Positions 32,194 through 40,424 of a stretch of DNA of 56,606 bases are shown here, piece after piece. The stretch is from Desulfovibrio sp. Its GTDB lineage: Bacteria > Desulfobacterota > Desulfovibrionia > Desulfovibrionales > Desulfovibrionaceae. Position numbers and translations under genes: made by a program. Every line of letters starts with the position of its first letter. Position 1 is the stretch's first letter. The stretch spans positions 1 through 56,606 of the forward strand of contig JAFSVD010000019.1 in assembly GCA_017450275.1 (NCBI GenBank). Reading direction: 5' to 3'. The notes below the pieces were generated by a model, which had not been told where the DNA came from, made no database searches, and saw only the letters and a list, made by a program, of their open reading frames with translations.

Positions 32194-32285
32194 GCATGAG
32201 TCCCTTTTTTGCGTTGCGTGGGCTCCTTCTCTCAGTGCTCTGAGGGAAGTGGTATCAAGAGAGGGGTGCCGGCATTGGTAGGAGT

Positions 32286-33533
32286 CTAGGCGTCGTAGCG
32301 TCGCAAAATAACACTGGCATTGGTGCCGCCAAAACCAAAGGAATTGCACATAGCGTATTCACAGGCGATCTTCTTGCTGCCGTCGGCCATGTAGTTGAGA
32401 TCGCATTCCGGTGAAGGATCACGCAGATTGAGCGTGCCTGGGAGCATACCTGTGTGCAGGGCAAGAGCCGTAAACACGGTTTCAATGCCGCCCGCTGCAC
32501 CGAGCAAATGCCCTGTGCTCGACTTGGTCGCGGAGATGAAGAGCTTTTTCGCATGCGATCCAAAAACCAGCTTCATAGCCTTGGTTTCGGTCGCGTCGTT
32601 CAACATGGTGCTTGTGGCATGCGCGTTGATATGGGTGATGGCTTCAGCTGGCAGATTGGCGTCTTTCAAGGCTTTTTGCATGGCGAGCGCCATGCCTTCA
32701 CCGGTTTCGAGCGGCGCTGTCATATGGTAGGCGTCACAGGAGGCTCCGTAGCCAACGACTTCGGCGTAGATGCGGGCACCGCGCTCTTTGGCGTGCTCAT
32801 AGTCTTCGAGCAAGAGCAAGCCCGCGCCCTCACCAACCACAAAGCCGTCCCGTTTGCTGTCAAAGGGACGTGAGGCCAGTTCAGGGGTGTCGTTATAGTG
32901 GGTTGAGAGGGCTTTGAGGGCGGTGAAGCCCCCCACGCCGAGCGGGGTGATGGTTGATTCGGCACCACCTGTTACAACCACCTTCGCCCGATTGAGCAAA
33001 ATTTCGCCAAAGGCTGTGCCCACCGCATGGATGCCAGAGGCACAGGCGCTTGAGGTGACAAAATTCGCGCCCTTGGCCTTGCTCTGCATGGCGATTTGGC
33101 CTGAGCCCATGTTGGAAATCAGCATGGGGATCATGAAGGGTGAGATTTTGGCAGGTCCTGCCTGGAGCAATTTGGTGTGGTAGGTTTCGATGGTCTTTAA
33201 GCCACCCAGCCCAATGCCCAAGATCACCGCGACATCGCTGGCGTTGTCGTCGGTGATCGTGAAATTGGCATCTTTGAACAGCATTGCCTGGCTGGCAACG
33301 GCAAACTGCGTGAAACGATCCATATGTTTCAGTTGTTTGGCCGTCATATAGGCTTCTGGTGCAAAATTTTTCACCTCGCCCGCGATTTTGGAAGAAAAAT
33401 TGCTGGCATCAAACAAGGTGATTGGGCCGATTCCGGACTGTCCTTCAAGCAGGCGATTCCACGATGTTTCAATATCATTGGCAAGGGGTGTGACGCCGGC
33501 AATACCAGTAATGACAACTCGAGAGCGCACCAT
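32286..33533 (-). CDS. fabF: Beta-ketoacyl-ACP synthase II
   Basis: 415 residues from ATG 33533, with AAGGA seven bases upstream. The catalytic triad is visible: C164 in [10 protein letters not shown], histidine in HINAHATST and histidine in [13 protein letters not shown]. It elongates acyl-ACP with malonyl-ACP. It follows acpP, with a 7+3-bp stem-loop (33590-33615) in the gap. Confidence 0.96.
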   Translation of the reverse strand: MVRSRVVITGIAGVTPLANDIETSWNRLLEGQSGIGPITLFDASNFSSKIAGEVKNFAPEAYMTAKQLKHMDRFTQFAVASQAMLFKDANFTITDDNASDVAVILGIGLGGLKTIETYHTKLLQAGPAKISPFMIPMLISNMGSGQIAMQSKAKGANFVTSSACASGIHAVGTAFGEILLNRAKVVVTGGAESTITPLGVGGFTALKALSTHYNDTPELASRPFDSKRDGFVVGEGAGLLLLEDYEHAKERGARIYAEVVGYGASCDAYHMTAPLETGEGMALAMQKALKDANLPAEAITHINAHATSTMLNDATETKAMKLVFGSHAKKLFISATKSSTGHLLGAAGGIETVFTALALHTGMLPGTLNLRDPSPECDLNYMADGSKKIACEYAMCNSFGFGGTNASVILRRYDA

Positions 33534-33589
33534 GAGAAATCCTTTTGACAATGCTGTGTGTGGCAGAGGAAAGAAAACGGGAAACTCGC

Positions 33590-33615
33590 GGCACGACCTC
33601 CTAAGAGATCGTGCC
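33590..33615 (-). other. Stem-loop between acpP and fabF
   Basis: GGCACGA/TCGTGCC (7 bp), one mismatch, then CTC/GAG closing a CTAA loop, 7 bases after the acpP stop. No U-run follows, so it looks like a processing or stabilising hairpin rather than a terminator; acpP is normally more abundant than its neighbours. Confidence 0.4.
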
Positions 33616-33622
33616 CTTGGCG

Positions 33623-33859
33623 TTATTTTTTGGCATTCTCAATATAGGCAACAGCATCTTGCACTTTCTGGATTTTCTGAGCATCTTCGTCGGCGATCTC
33701 AATGTCGAATTCTTCTTCCATGGCCATGATCAGCTCGGTGAGATCCAGAGAATCGGCACCCAAATCCTCAACAAAGGACGCTTCGGGCTTGACATTGGCG
33801 GCATCCACGCCCAGTTGATCCACGATAATTTTTTGCACTTTTTCAGCAATATCAGACAT
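33623..33859 (-). CDS. acpP: Acyl carrier protein
   Basis: 78 residues from ATG 33859, with the strong site GGAGGAG. The phosphopantetheine serine is in [12 protein letters not shown]; the protein is acidic and four-helical as expected. It carries the growing acyl chain. Between fabG and fabF, the common order. Confidence 0.97.
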   Translation of the reverse strand: MSDIAEKVQKIIVDQLGVDAANVKPEASFVEDLGADSLDLTELIMAMEEEFDIEIADEDAQKIQKVQDAVAYIENAKK

Positions 33860-33903
33860 AGCTCCTCCAAGACGATGTTTTGCTTGTACACGATCCATGA
33901 TGG

Positions 33904-33926
33904 GTACTCAACCTGAGGTTGAGTAC
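33904..33926. promoter_or_regulatory. Perfect dyad between fabG and acpP
   Basis: GTACTCAACC and GGTTGAGTAC, 10-bp arms around a 3-base centre, about 45 bases upstream of acpP. Could be a fatty-acid regulator operator or an RNA processing hairpin. No U-run in either direction. Confidence 0.45.
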
Positions 33927-33938
33927 GGGTTTGGGTGG

Positions 33939-34703
33939 TTAGCAGTAGAGACCGCCGTTCACCGAAAGAACCTGCCCCGTGATATACCCTGCCGCATCGC
34001 TCGCGAGGAACGCAACCGCTGCAGCAACGTCTTCAGGGGTTCCCATGCGCTGCAGGGGGATGGCGGCAAGATATTGGCTTTTGACAGCGGCAGGCAGGTT
34101 GGCCGTCATGTCGGTTTCTATAAAGCCTGGAGCTACGGCATTACAGGTGATATTCCGTGCGGCCAATTCCTTGGCCGAGGATTTTGTCAAGGCAATAATA
34201 CCGGCTTTTGCCGCAGCATAATTGGCCTGCCCCGCATTGCCCATAAGGCCGACCACCGAGGCAATGCTTATGATGCGACCAGCGCGTCGCTTGATCATGA
34301 TTTTTGCAGCTTCTTGTGTTGCGACAAAGGTGCCGCGCAAACAGACGTCAATGACATGGGTAAAATCGTTTTCGCTCATACGCACAAGCAGGCCATCCTT
34401 GGTGATCCCGGCATTATTGACCAGGCAGGCGAGATTGAGCGTTTTCAGATGGCTGAAGAGATCGCGGATGGCGTCTGTGTTTTCGATATCGAGGATATGG
34501 CATGCGGCAACGCCTCCTGCCTGCTCAATGTCCGCAACGCAGGCGAGCGCTTCCTCTTCTTTTTTCCGATAGGTGATGAGAACTTGAAAATCCTGGGCGG
34601 CAAGGGCTTGCGCTATGGCTTTGCCAATGCCTCGGGAGCCGCCGGTGACGAGGGCTATTTTTTTCTGCGGATCCAAAGCGTGCGAGAAAGGGTGTGCATC
34701 CAT
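33939..34703 (-). CDS. fabG: 3-oxoacyl-ACP reductase
   Basis: 254 residues, short-chain dehydrogenase. The NADPH-binding motif TGGSRGIGKAIA is at about residues 20-31; NNAG and the catalytic YAAAKAG (Tyr and Lys) follow at about residue 165. An extra N-terminal decapeptide precedes the fold. The ATG at 34703 has GAGG six bases upstream. Second step of each elongation cycle. A 210-base gap separates it from plsX, where fabH normally sits. Confidence 0.94.
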   Translation of the reverse strand: MDAHPFSHALDPQKKIALVTGGSRGIGKAIAQALAAQDFQVLITYRKKEEEALACVADIEQAGGVAACHILDIENTDAIRDLFSHLKTLNLACLVNNAGITKDGLLVRMSENDFTHVIDVCLRGTFVATQEAAKIMIKRRAGRIISIASVVGLMGNAGQANYAAAKAGIIALTKSSAKELAARNITCNAVAPGFIETDMTANLPAAVKSQYLAAIPLQRMGTPEDVAAAVAFLASDAAGYITGQVLSVNGGLYC

Positions 34704-34913
34704 GACAAACCTCGGCGAGAAGAACCTGGGTCAATGGTCGAAAAAATGCATGCCACAGCACTGAGCGTGTCTGTTGTCGATCCCTGTCTCCATCGTAAAA
34801 AAGGTGTTTCGAATACGTTCTTCCCCATGAGGCGCTTCCATGGAATCGCTGCACAAAGTGGCTTGGGGAGAACACGAAGAGAAGAGGCGGAGGGAGAAGG
34901 GAGAGGATGGATC

Positions 34914-35948
34914 TCAGAGCGATCGCGAGAAGCGGGTCAATTCCTCATTGGCCACAATGGCTTCAGCTAAGCGCGCATTGGTCTCTTTGCGGACAAAGGT
35001 GCCGCCCATTTTAATGGCATTGCTCATAGCCAGGCTGTTTGACCGTCCGTGACAGACAATCACCAGCCCCTGGAGGCCGAGCAACGGGGCTCCACCGTAG
35101 GAAGCGTAATCAATGGTTCGGGCAAATTCCTTGAAGGCGCCCTTGGCCAGCATGGCGCCGAGCGCTGGGAGAATACCCGAAGTGAAGAGCCGTTTCAGCA
35201 TGCGCACAAGCGATGAGGCCAATCCCTCGCTCATCTTAACCACAACATTGCCGACAAAGCCGTCGCACACAACGACATCGATATTGCCTGTGAAAATGTC
35301 TCGACCTTCTGCATTGCCAACAAAATTGATGTGCTGCGCCATTTTGAGCAATTCGTAGGCCTCTTTGACCTGGGAATTGCCCTTGCCTTCTTCCTCCCCG
35401 ATGCTGAGCAGGCTCACGCGGGGGGAGGGATAATTCAGAAGGTCGCGGGTAAAGGCGTCGCCCATCAAGCCGAATTGGAAGAGATGATAGGGTCGGCAAT
35501 CGACATTGGCACCGGCATCGATGACAACAACAGGATTTTTTTCTGTCGGGAGCATAGCTGCCAGTGCAGGGCGCTCCACACCGGGCAGGCGTCCTATGGT
35601 AAAGATACCACAGGCAACCGCTGCCCCGGAGTGACCTGCGCTGACGACGCCATTGGCTGTGCCTTCTTTGACCAAACGGCATGCAACCTGAATTGAGGCG
35701 TCTTTCTTGCGGCGTAAGACATCACTGGCCTTGTCATTCATCCGAACAACATCGCTTGCATGAACCACATCATACATGGCACCCGTGAGATCGAGTCGTT
35801 CCAATTCATGCTCGATCTTTTGGGTGTCTCCGACAAGGCGCACGTGGAGATCATACCGCTTGGACGCATCAATGGCACCAGGAACAACCACTTGGGGGCC
35901 GAAATCGCCCCCCATGGCATCGACAGCTATGACTGGTTTGTCCTTCAT
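34914..35948 (-). CDS. plsX: Phosphate acyltransferase PlsX
   Basis: 344 residues. IAVDAMGGDFGP at the N-terminus, SAGHSGA at about residue 105 and GNVVVKMSEG in the second half are family signatures. Makes acyl-phosphate from acyl-ACP to start phospholipid synthesis. Its ATG overlaps the rpmF stop by one base (TAATG), the usual rpmF-plsX coupling. Confidence 0.95.
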   Translation of the reverse strand: MKDKPVIAVDAMGGDFGPQVVVPGAIDASKRYDLHVRLVGDTQKIEHELERLDLTGAMYDVVHASDVVRMNDKASDVLRRKKDASIQVACRLVKEGTANGVVSAGHSGAAVACGIFTIGRLPGVERPALAAMLPTEKNPVVVIDAGANVDCRPYHLFQFGLMGDAFTRDLLNYPSPRVSLLSIGEEEGKGNSQVKEAYELLKMAQHINFVGNAEGRDIFTGNIDVVVCDGFVGNVVVKMSEGLASSLVRMLKRLFTSGILPALGAMLAKGAFKEFARTIDYASYGGAPLLGLQGLVIVCHGRSNSLAMSNAIKMGGTFVRKETNARLAEAIVANEELTRFSRSL

Positions 35949-36139
35949 TAGACGTTCGTCGATTCAGCTTTTGGTTTGGTGTAGGAAACCTGATGGTATT
36001 TGCCGCATGTGGGGCAGATCCTGTGGGGAAGGGTATACGAGCCACAGGTGCAAACAATGACAGAAGGCACGGCAATGCGATCGTGGGAACGGCGCATGCC
36101 TTTGCGTGAACGAGATTTTTTATTCTGCTGGACAGCCAT
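35948..36139 (-). CDS. rpmF: 50S ribosomal protein L32
   Basis: 63 residues. N-terminus MAVQQNKKSRSRKGMRRSHD is diagnostic. Two cysteine pairs (VCTCGSY and CPTCGKY) form a zinc ribbon. A GAGGAG site precedes the ATG at 36139. First gene of the lipid cluster; DUF177, which normally precedes it directly, is displaced by the 36356-37009 gene. Confidence 0.96.
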   Translation of the reverse strand: MAVQQNKKSRSRKGMRRSHDRIAVPSVIVCTCGSYTLPHRICPTCGKYHQVSYTKPKAESTNV

Positions 36140-36220
36140 GGGAACTCCTCACAAAAAAAGAGACAACTGTGTGCGTCCAAAGCAAGGGGACGCAGACAGG
36201 AATGGTCATGCAAAGAGCAA

Positions 36221-36249
36221 TGTGTATGTCCTTTGGCCGATTTTGTCAA
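36221..36249 (-). promoter_or_regulatory. Candidate promoter of the rpmF-plsX-fab operon
   Basis: Perfect TTGACA (36244-36249) and TACACA (36221-36226) with 17-base spacing, roughly 80 bases before rpmF and downstream of the terminator at 36313-36352. The -10 is weak. Confidence 0.4.
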
Positions 36250-36312
36250 AGGGAATTGCCGCATGCCAGAAAGCGTGTTGCAGCGCAGGAGTCTTGGGGG
36301 TGTGGCCATAAC

Positions 36313-36352
36313 AAAAAAAACCTCTAAAAAGGATTTTTTAGAGGTTTTTTTT
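36313..36352 (-). terminator. Intrinsic terminator
   Basis: 18-bp stem (eight A, CCTCTAAAAA pairing with TTTTTAGAGG, eight T) around a GGAT loop, 3 bases beyond the stop of the 36356-37009 gene. Symmetric, so it may act in both directions, and it cuts rpmF off from upstream DUF177 transcription. Confidence 0.88.
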
Positions 36353-36355
36353 GGT

Positions 36356-37009
36356 TTAAGCGTTTTCGGATGGTTGGATCTTTTGCAAGACGTTTTTCCG
36401 ATACTCTGTAAAAAGGTTTTTATCCAAGGGAAGATGGGCACCCACGTCGTTCAGGATTGCCTCGAGGGTCTCTTTGGAAAGGGTGTGTTCCAATTGCGCC
36501 GCGTCCTGAAGATTGAACTTGTCGTGGAAAAGCGGGACGCTTCGCTCTAAGCCTTTTTTCGCCCTTTCAGCAGGAACCCTGCCCTCACATTCGAGGGCGA
36601 ACGGCCCTTTCTGGAGGGAATTCTTCACGGCTTGCCAATCGATACCGGTTTTGTACACCTGGTTCAGAATGGCGACGAGCAGGATGTTCATTGCATGATA
36701 AAAATCATTGTCATACCAACGCAAATGCCACACGTGAGAGTTTGAGCCCTTGGTTAAGATCCCCTCTGCATCTTCATTCACTGATTGCCAGGTTTTGCCC
36801 ATGATCAAAACAAAGAGGATGGTGTTTAATGCTTTTCGTATGCTTTTGGGTTTTGCCCCTGAGCCTCTTTTGCGGAAATAAAAATCATCCTCCACACCAA
36901 ACCGGGGGTTGCTATAAATTTTTATTAACGGTTCAATTAAAAACCAAAAAGAATCTAATATGCCTACGTATTCTTTAAAGAGGCTTTCTTCTGAAAAAGT
37001 ATTTTCCAT
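36356..37009 (-). CDS. Orphan protein resembling the N-terminus of IS5-type transposases
   Basis: 217 residues. Residues about 50-110 (KPKSIRKALNTILFVLIMGKTWQSV … WHLRWYDNDFYHAMNILL) resemble the helical DUF4096-like N-terminal region of IS5-family transposases. No DDE catalytic domain follows; instead there is a ~100-residue C-terminal part I do not recognise (VPAERAKKGLERSVPLFHDKF). It has its own strong terminator and a dyad-rich upstream region. It stands between DUF177 and rpmF, which are normally adjacent, so it was inserted. It may be a truncated or domesticated transposase; the assignment is by eye and weak. Confidence 0.5.
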   Translation of the reverse strand: MENTFSEESLFKEYVGILDSFWFLIEPLIKIYSNPRFGVEDDFYFRKRGSGAKPKSIRKALNTILFVLIMGKTWQSVNEDAEGILTKGSNSHVWHLRWYDNDFYHAMNILLVAILNQVYKTGIDWQAVKNSLQKGPFALECEGRVPAERAKKGLERSVPLFHDKFNLQDAAQLEHTLSKETLEAILNDVGAHLPLDKNLFTEYRKNVLQKIQPSENA

Positions 37010-37033
37010 AGAACTCTATCTTTTTTTAAAAGT

Positions 37034-37235
37034 TTATTGATATTCAATAAGGCAAGGCACATCACAACAAAGCGTTGTTGAAACAATTTTTACCCGTGTC
37101 TTGCCAAACAGATCAAAAACATCAAGATCTTGGTCAAAGCCAAGAGCGCTTTGGAATCGTTACAGCGATCTTGATCGTGTTGAAAACGTGGTTCAATACA
37201 AGTCGTTGTTGTGAGAGGGCGTATGCTACAACAAC
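37034..37235. other. Dyad-rich intergenic region upstream of the orphan gene
   Basis: Four inverted repeats: TTATTGA-TAT-TCAATAA (37034-37050), CAACAA-AGCG-TTGTTG (37065-37080), a spaced pair of GATCTTG/CAAGATC arms (about 37120-37175), and GTTGTTGTG…CTACAACAAC (about 37205-37235). No gene is seen. It may hold operators or relic element ends. Confidence 0.35.
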
Positions 37236-37283
37236 CGCAATAGCCATATCCTTTTTATCACACTTTGACAAGCATCCCTTCTG

Positions 37284-37820
37284 TCATTTGCTTGGGATGG
37301 AAAGCGAACGAAAGACAGCCAGGCGAGGATCCCCTGCTCCTTCGTGACATTGACATGTTTCGCGATTGCGGTTTGCGCCACACTGAGGGCAGAGGCCTTT
37401 GCAGTCGGGCGTACAAAGAGGGTTTATGGGGGTTGCCAGCACAAATTCTTCCCACAAAAGCCCCGAAAGATCGAGAAAGAGGTTCCCGTTTTCTTCGGCT
37501 ATGCGGGTTTCTTCGACCAAATCCCCTTCGTCCTCGCCAGGGAGGGGTTCAAAATCCCGGAAATGGGTGGACAAGGGAAAAACGCACGGATCAAGGCATC
37601 GGTTACAGGGAATACAAAGAGCCCCTTCGATTGTCCCCTCGACAAGGCAGCCTTCTTGGGTTTTTTGGATAGAGACCGTTGCCCGAAGCGGCGTCTGTAT
37701 CTCGATAGCGAGATGGAATTCGGCAATGCCCTCTGTCCAAAGGGTTTGGTCTGTGATGGTGAGCTGGGCTCCGCTTGCTGGAATTTCAAGCAGGGGAAGA
37801 TGAAAGGGGTGTTGCTGCAT
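37284..37820 (-). CDS. DUF177 (YceD-like) protein
   Basis: 178 residues from ATG 37820 (MQQHPFHLPLLEIP); a TTG at 37859 would add 13 residues. The DUF177 core has CIPCNRCLDPC (about residues 68-78), an acidic stretch, and the C-terminal CTPDCKGLCPQCGANRN, which could bind a metal. The family is almost always next to rpmF and has been linked to 23S rRNA maturation in plants and E. coli. Here the IS-like gene separates them. No strong ribosome site is seen for either start. Confidence 0.88.
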   Translation of the reverse strand: MQQHPFHLPLLEIPASGAQLTITDQTLWTEGIAEFHLAIEIQTPLRATVSIQKTQEGCLVEGTIEGALCIPCNRCLDPCVFPLSTHFRDFEPLPGEDEGDLVEETRIAEENGNLFLDLSGLLWEEFVLATPINPLCTPDCKGLCPQCGANRNRETCQCHEGAGDPRLAVFRSLSIPSK

Positions 37821-37946
37821 AGGGTTTTCTGTGTTGCTGGGTAGAAGGGTTGTTTGCAAGGGGACTGGTTTTAGCGTAGAGAAGAGGCCGATTAGTGGTT
37901 ACGAGGTACTTTTTTTTCTTTTGTTCTTTGTTTTTTTGAGGAGTCT

Positions 37947-38588
37947 ATGCGTTTCTGTGTTTTTTTTGTCTGTGTGATGGTTTGTTTGGGCGTTGCTTGC
38001 CCTTCTTTTGCCGATGATACGGCTACGCTTCAAAAGGCCTGGGAGACCTACAATATCGGCCATTATAAGGAGACCATGACGCTTTTGCAGCCCTTGGCGA
38101 GCAATGGCAATGCAACAGCGCAGATTCTCGTTGGCCGCTGTTATGAAAACGGGCTTGGCGTGCCCCAGAATATGGAGACAGCCGCCAAGTGGTATGCCCT
38201 GGCAGCAGAGCAAAACAATCCGCAGGCCATGGTGCTTTTAGGGTATTGCTATGAACATGGCCTTGGGGTGCCGAAAGATACGGCAAAAACCGTATCCCTG
38301 ATGGAAGGCGCTGCCAACAAAGGATCGGCTGAGGCGCAGTTCAATGTGGCAATGTATTACAACTTGGGCAAATACGGCAAGGCCAAGGATTTCAACGCCA
38401 GTTTTGCCTGGGCCAAACGCAGTGCCGACCAGGGCTATGCCGAAGCAGAGCGCTATGTTGGCGCCTGCTATGAAAACGGCATTGGCACCCCTGTTGATCT
38501 TGCTCTCGCCAAAGAATGGTTTGCAAAGGCCGCGAAAAAGGGGCTTGGCAAGGAAGGCACGATCGTGCAGAAACACGCCTTGCCCTAA
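37947..38588 (+). CDS. Secreted Sel1-repeat protein
   Basis: 213 residues with GAGGAG upstream. A signal peptide is obvious (MRFCVFFVCVMVCLGVACPSFA, cleavage after about residue 22). Four Sel1-like repeats follow, each with the pattern A-x-x-x-L-x-x-C-Y-E-x-G-x-G-V-P (for example GRCYENGLGVPQN, GYCYEHGLGVPKD, GACYENGIGTPVD). Such proteins act as protein-binding scaffolds in the periplasm or outside; the partner is unknown. It is transcribed alone, convergent with recJ, and ends at an intrinsic terminator. Confidence 0.9.
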   Translation: MRFCVFFVCVMVCLGVACPSFADDTATLQKAWETYNIGHYKETMTLLQPLASNGNATAQILVGRCYENGLGVPQNMETAAKWYALAAEQNNPQAMVLLGYCYEHGLGVPKDTAKTVSLMEGAANKGSAEAQFNVAMYYNLGKYGKAKDFNASFAWAKRSADQGYAEAERYVGACYENGIGTPVDLALAKEWFAKAAKKGLGKEGTIVQKHALP

Positions 38589-38605
38589 GAAAATCGATAC
38601 AGCAA

Positions 38606-38638
38606 TGCCACAGATACACCAATCTGTGGCACTTTTTT
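38606..38638 (+). terminator. Intrinsic terminator of the Sel1 gene
   Basis: TGCCACAGAT/ATCTGTGGCA stem followed by CTTTTTT; its end touches the stop codon of convergent recJ. Confidence 0.88.
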
Positions 38639-40424
38639 ATGTGTGCTGGTTGGCAAGGGTGTGGATGTCCTTGATTTCGAGTTCTGGATTGGCAATGCCC
38701 CGAAACATATTGAGCCGAAGGACAAAGGCCAGTTGCACGTATTTGCCGACCAAGGTTTGTGGCGGATAGGCCTCGGCCATACGCCAGCCCTTGGCTGTCA
38801 TCCTGATATTGGATTTCTCGTCAAAAACGGTCATCAGAATGTTGCGCTGGTCATAGCCTAAGTAGTCGTGGCGTTCGACCAGAAGCGGTGGCGACGAAAA
38901 AATCGGTTCGGGATTTTTTTGGCCAAAGGGTTCGAGCAAGGCTATTTCCGCCAGGGTCTCGGCGCAAAAGGCATGGGCTAAGGAGATTTCTCCGTCGAGC
39001 AAAATTTTCTGCTGCTGGGGCTGCATGGCCAGATGTTTGGCTGCGCAGGCGTCGAATTTTTTTCGGAGGGTTTCGAGCATGGTTGGCGCGATATTTAAGG
39101 CCGCAGCCGCCTTGTGCCCACCAAAGGAGAGAAGGCAGGAAGAGATTTCTGTCAGCATCCCGTGGAGGTCGAGGTCGCCAACCGTTCGGCCTGAGCCTTT
39201 CAAATGGTCACCCGCATCGCAGAGAATAAAGGTCGGGCGGGCAAATTCTTCGACAATGCGCGAGGCCACAATCCCAATCACGCCCGGATGCCAATGGCTG
39301 CCGTAGAGAATGAGGGAAGAGGTATAGGTTTTGAGCGATTGCTTGGCCTGCAGGCGGGCTTCCTGGAGGATTTTTTCTTCCTCGCTCCGCCTCTGGGTGT
39401 TCAAGGCATCCAGTTCTTGAGCCAGCTTCATGGCCTCGTTGTGATCCTTGGTGCGCAACAGCTTCAGCGCTGTTTCCGCGTGTTGCATCCGGCCAGAGGC
39501 GTTGAGACGCGGCACAAGCCGAAAGCTTATCTCTGTGCTCTTCATTTCCGCGGCGATATTGATGCGCGAAACCACCTTGAGCGCCGCAATACCCAAGCGT
39601 TTGGCCTGGGTTATGTGTTTGAGTCCGCCAGCAACCAAGAGTCTGTTTTCCCCGGTTAAGGGCATCAAATCCGCCAAGGTGCCGAGAGCGACCAAATCCA
39701 GGCACGTGTCCATGCGGTAGGGCTCAACCTTGAGACGGCTTGCCAAAAGATGGTTGACCGCAGCCATGAGATAGAAGGCAACGCCCACACCGGCTAATTC
39801 CTGGCACGGTGTTTTGTCCTTGGGCATGATGCGGGGATTGATAATGGCATCGGCGCAGGGCAATTCTTTTTGGGGGAGATGGTGGTCGGAGATGATGACC
39901 GTCATGCCCAAGTCTTTGGCTTGCGTGACAGCGGCGAGATTGGAAATACCGCAGTCCACTGTGAGCAAGACTTCATAGCCCTCTTCCCGCATCTTTTGGA
40001 GATAGGGCAGATTGAGGCCATATCCCTCGGCGTGGCGATGGGGGAGATGATGGCCTGGGTGGATGCCGTAGTGTTCGAGCACATCGAGGCAGAGGGTGGT
40101 TGCTGTGATGCCATCGACATCGTAATCGCCCCAGATCAAGATTTTCTTGCCCTGGAGAAGATTGTCCGCCAAAAGCTGGGCGCCGAAGGGAACATCAGGC
40201 CATTGATTGGGCGGGGTCAGGCGTTTTAAGCGTGGCGAAAGAAACGCATCCATTTCCCGAACATCCTGAAAGCCTCGTCGCAGCAGGATGTCCGCCAGAA
40301 AAGGCGATATATTGAGTGTTTTGGCAAGATCAGCAAGGTGTTCCGTATGCGGTGCTTCCCTGAATTGCCAGTATTTTTCTCTCGTCACTGGAACGGTATC
40401 CTTGGCTAGGCGTTTCTCTCCCAT
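38637..40424 (-). CDS. recJ: Single-stranded-DNA-specific exonuclease RecJ
   Basis: 595 residues. DHH-family phosphoesterase motifs: IWGDYDVDGITAT (about residue 97), LLTVDCGISN, IISDHHLPQ, and the DHHA1 part with SGRTVGDLDLH and GGHKAAAA near residues 420-445. Degrades single-stranded DNA 5' to 3' in recombination and mismatch repair. It follows the TPR gene with no gap (TPR stop at 40425). Confidence 0.95.
   Translation of the reverse strand: MGEKRLAKDTVPVTREKYWQFREAPHTEHLADLAKTLNISPFLADILLRRGFQDVREMDAFLSPRLKRLTPPNQWPDVPFGAQLLADNLLQGKKILIWGDYDVDGITATTLCLDVLEHYGIHPGHHLPHRHAEGYGLNLPYLQKMREEGYEVLLTVDCGISNLAAVTQAKDLGMTVIISDHHLPQKELPCADAIINPRIMPKDKTPCQELAGVGVAFYLMAAVNHLLASRLKVEPYRMDTCLDLVALGTLADLMPLTGENRLLVAGGLKHITQAKRLGIAALKVVSRINIAAEMKSTEISFRLVPRLNASGRMQHAETALKLLRTKDHNEAMKLAQELDALNTQRRSEEEKILQEARLQAKQSLKTYTSSLILYGSHWHPGVIGIVASRIVEEFARPTFILCDAGDHLKGSGRTVGDLDLHGMLTEISSCLLSFGGHKAAAALNIAPTMLETLRKKFDACAAKHLAMQPQQQKILLDGEISLAHAFCAETLAEIALLEPFGQKNPEPIFSSPPLLVERHDYLGYDQRNILMTVFDEKSNIRMTAKGWRMAEAYPPQTLVGKYVQLAFVLRLNMFRGIANPELEIKDIHTLANQHT

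Noticed and set aside
34525-34875. Remnant of fabH between plsX and fabG
   Set aside because: The minus-strand frame there shows no FabH motifs and overlaps fabG.
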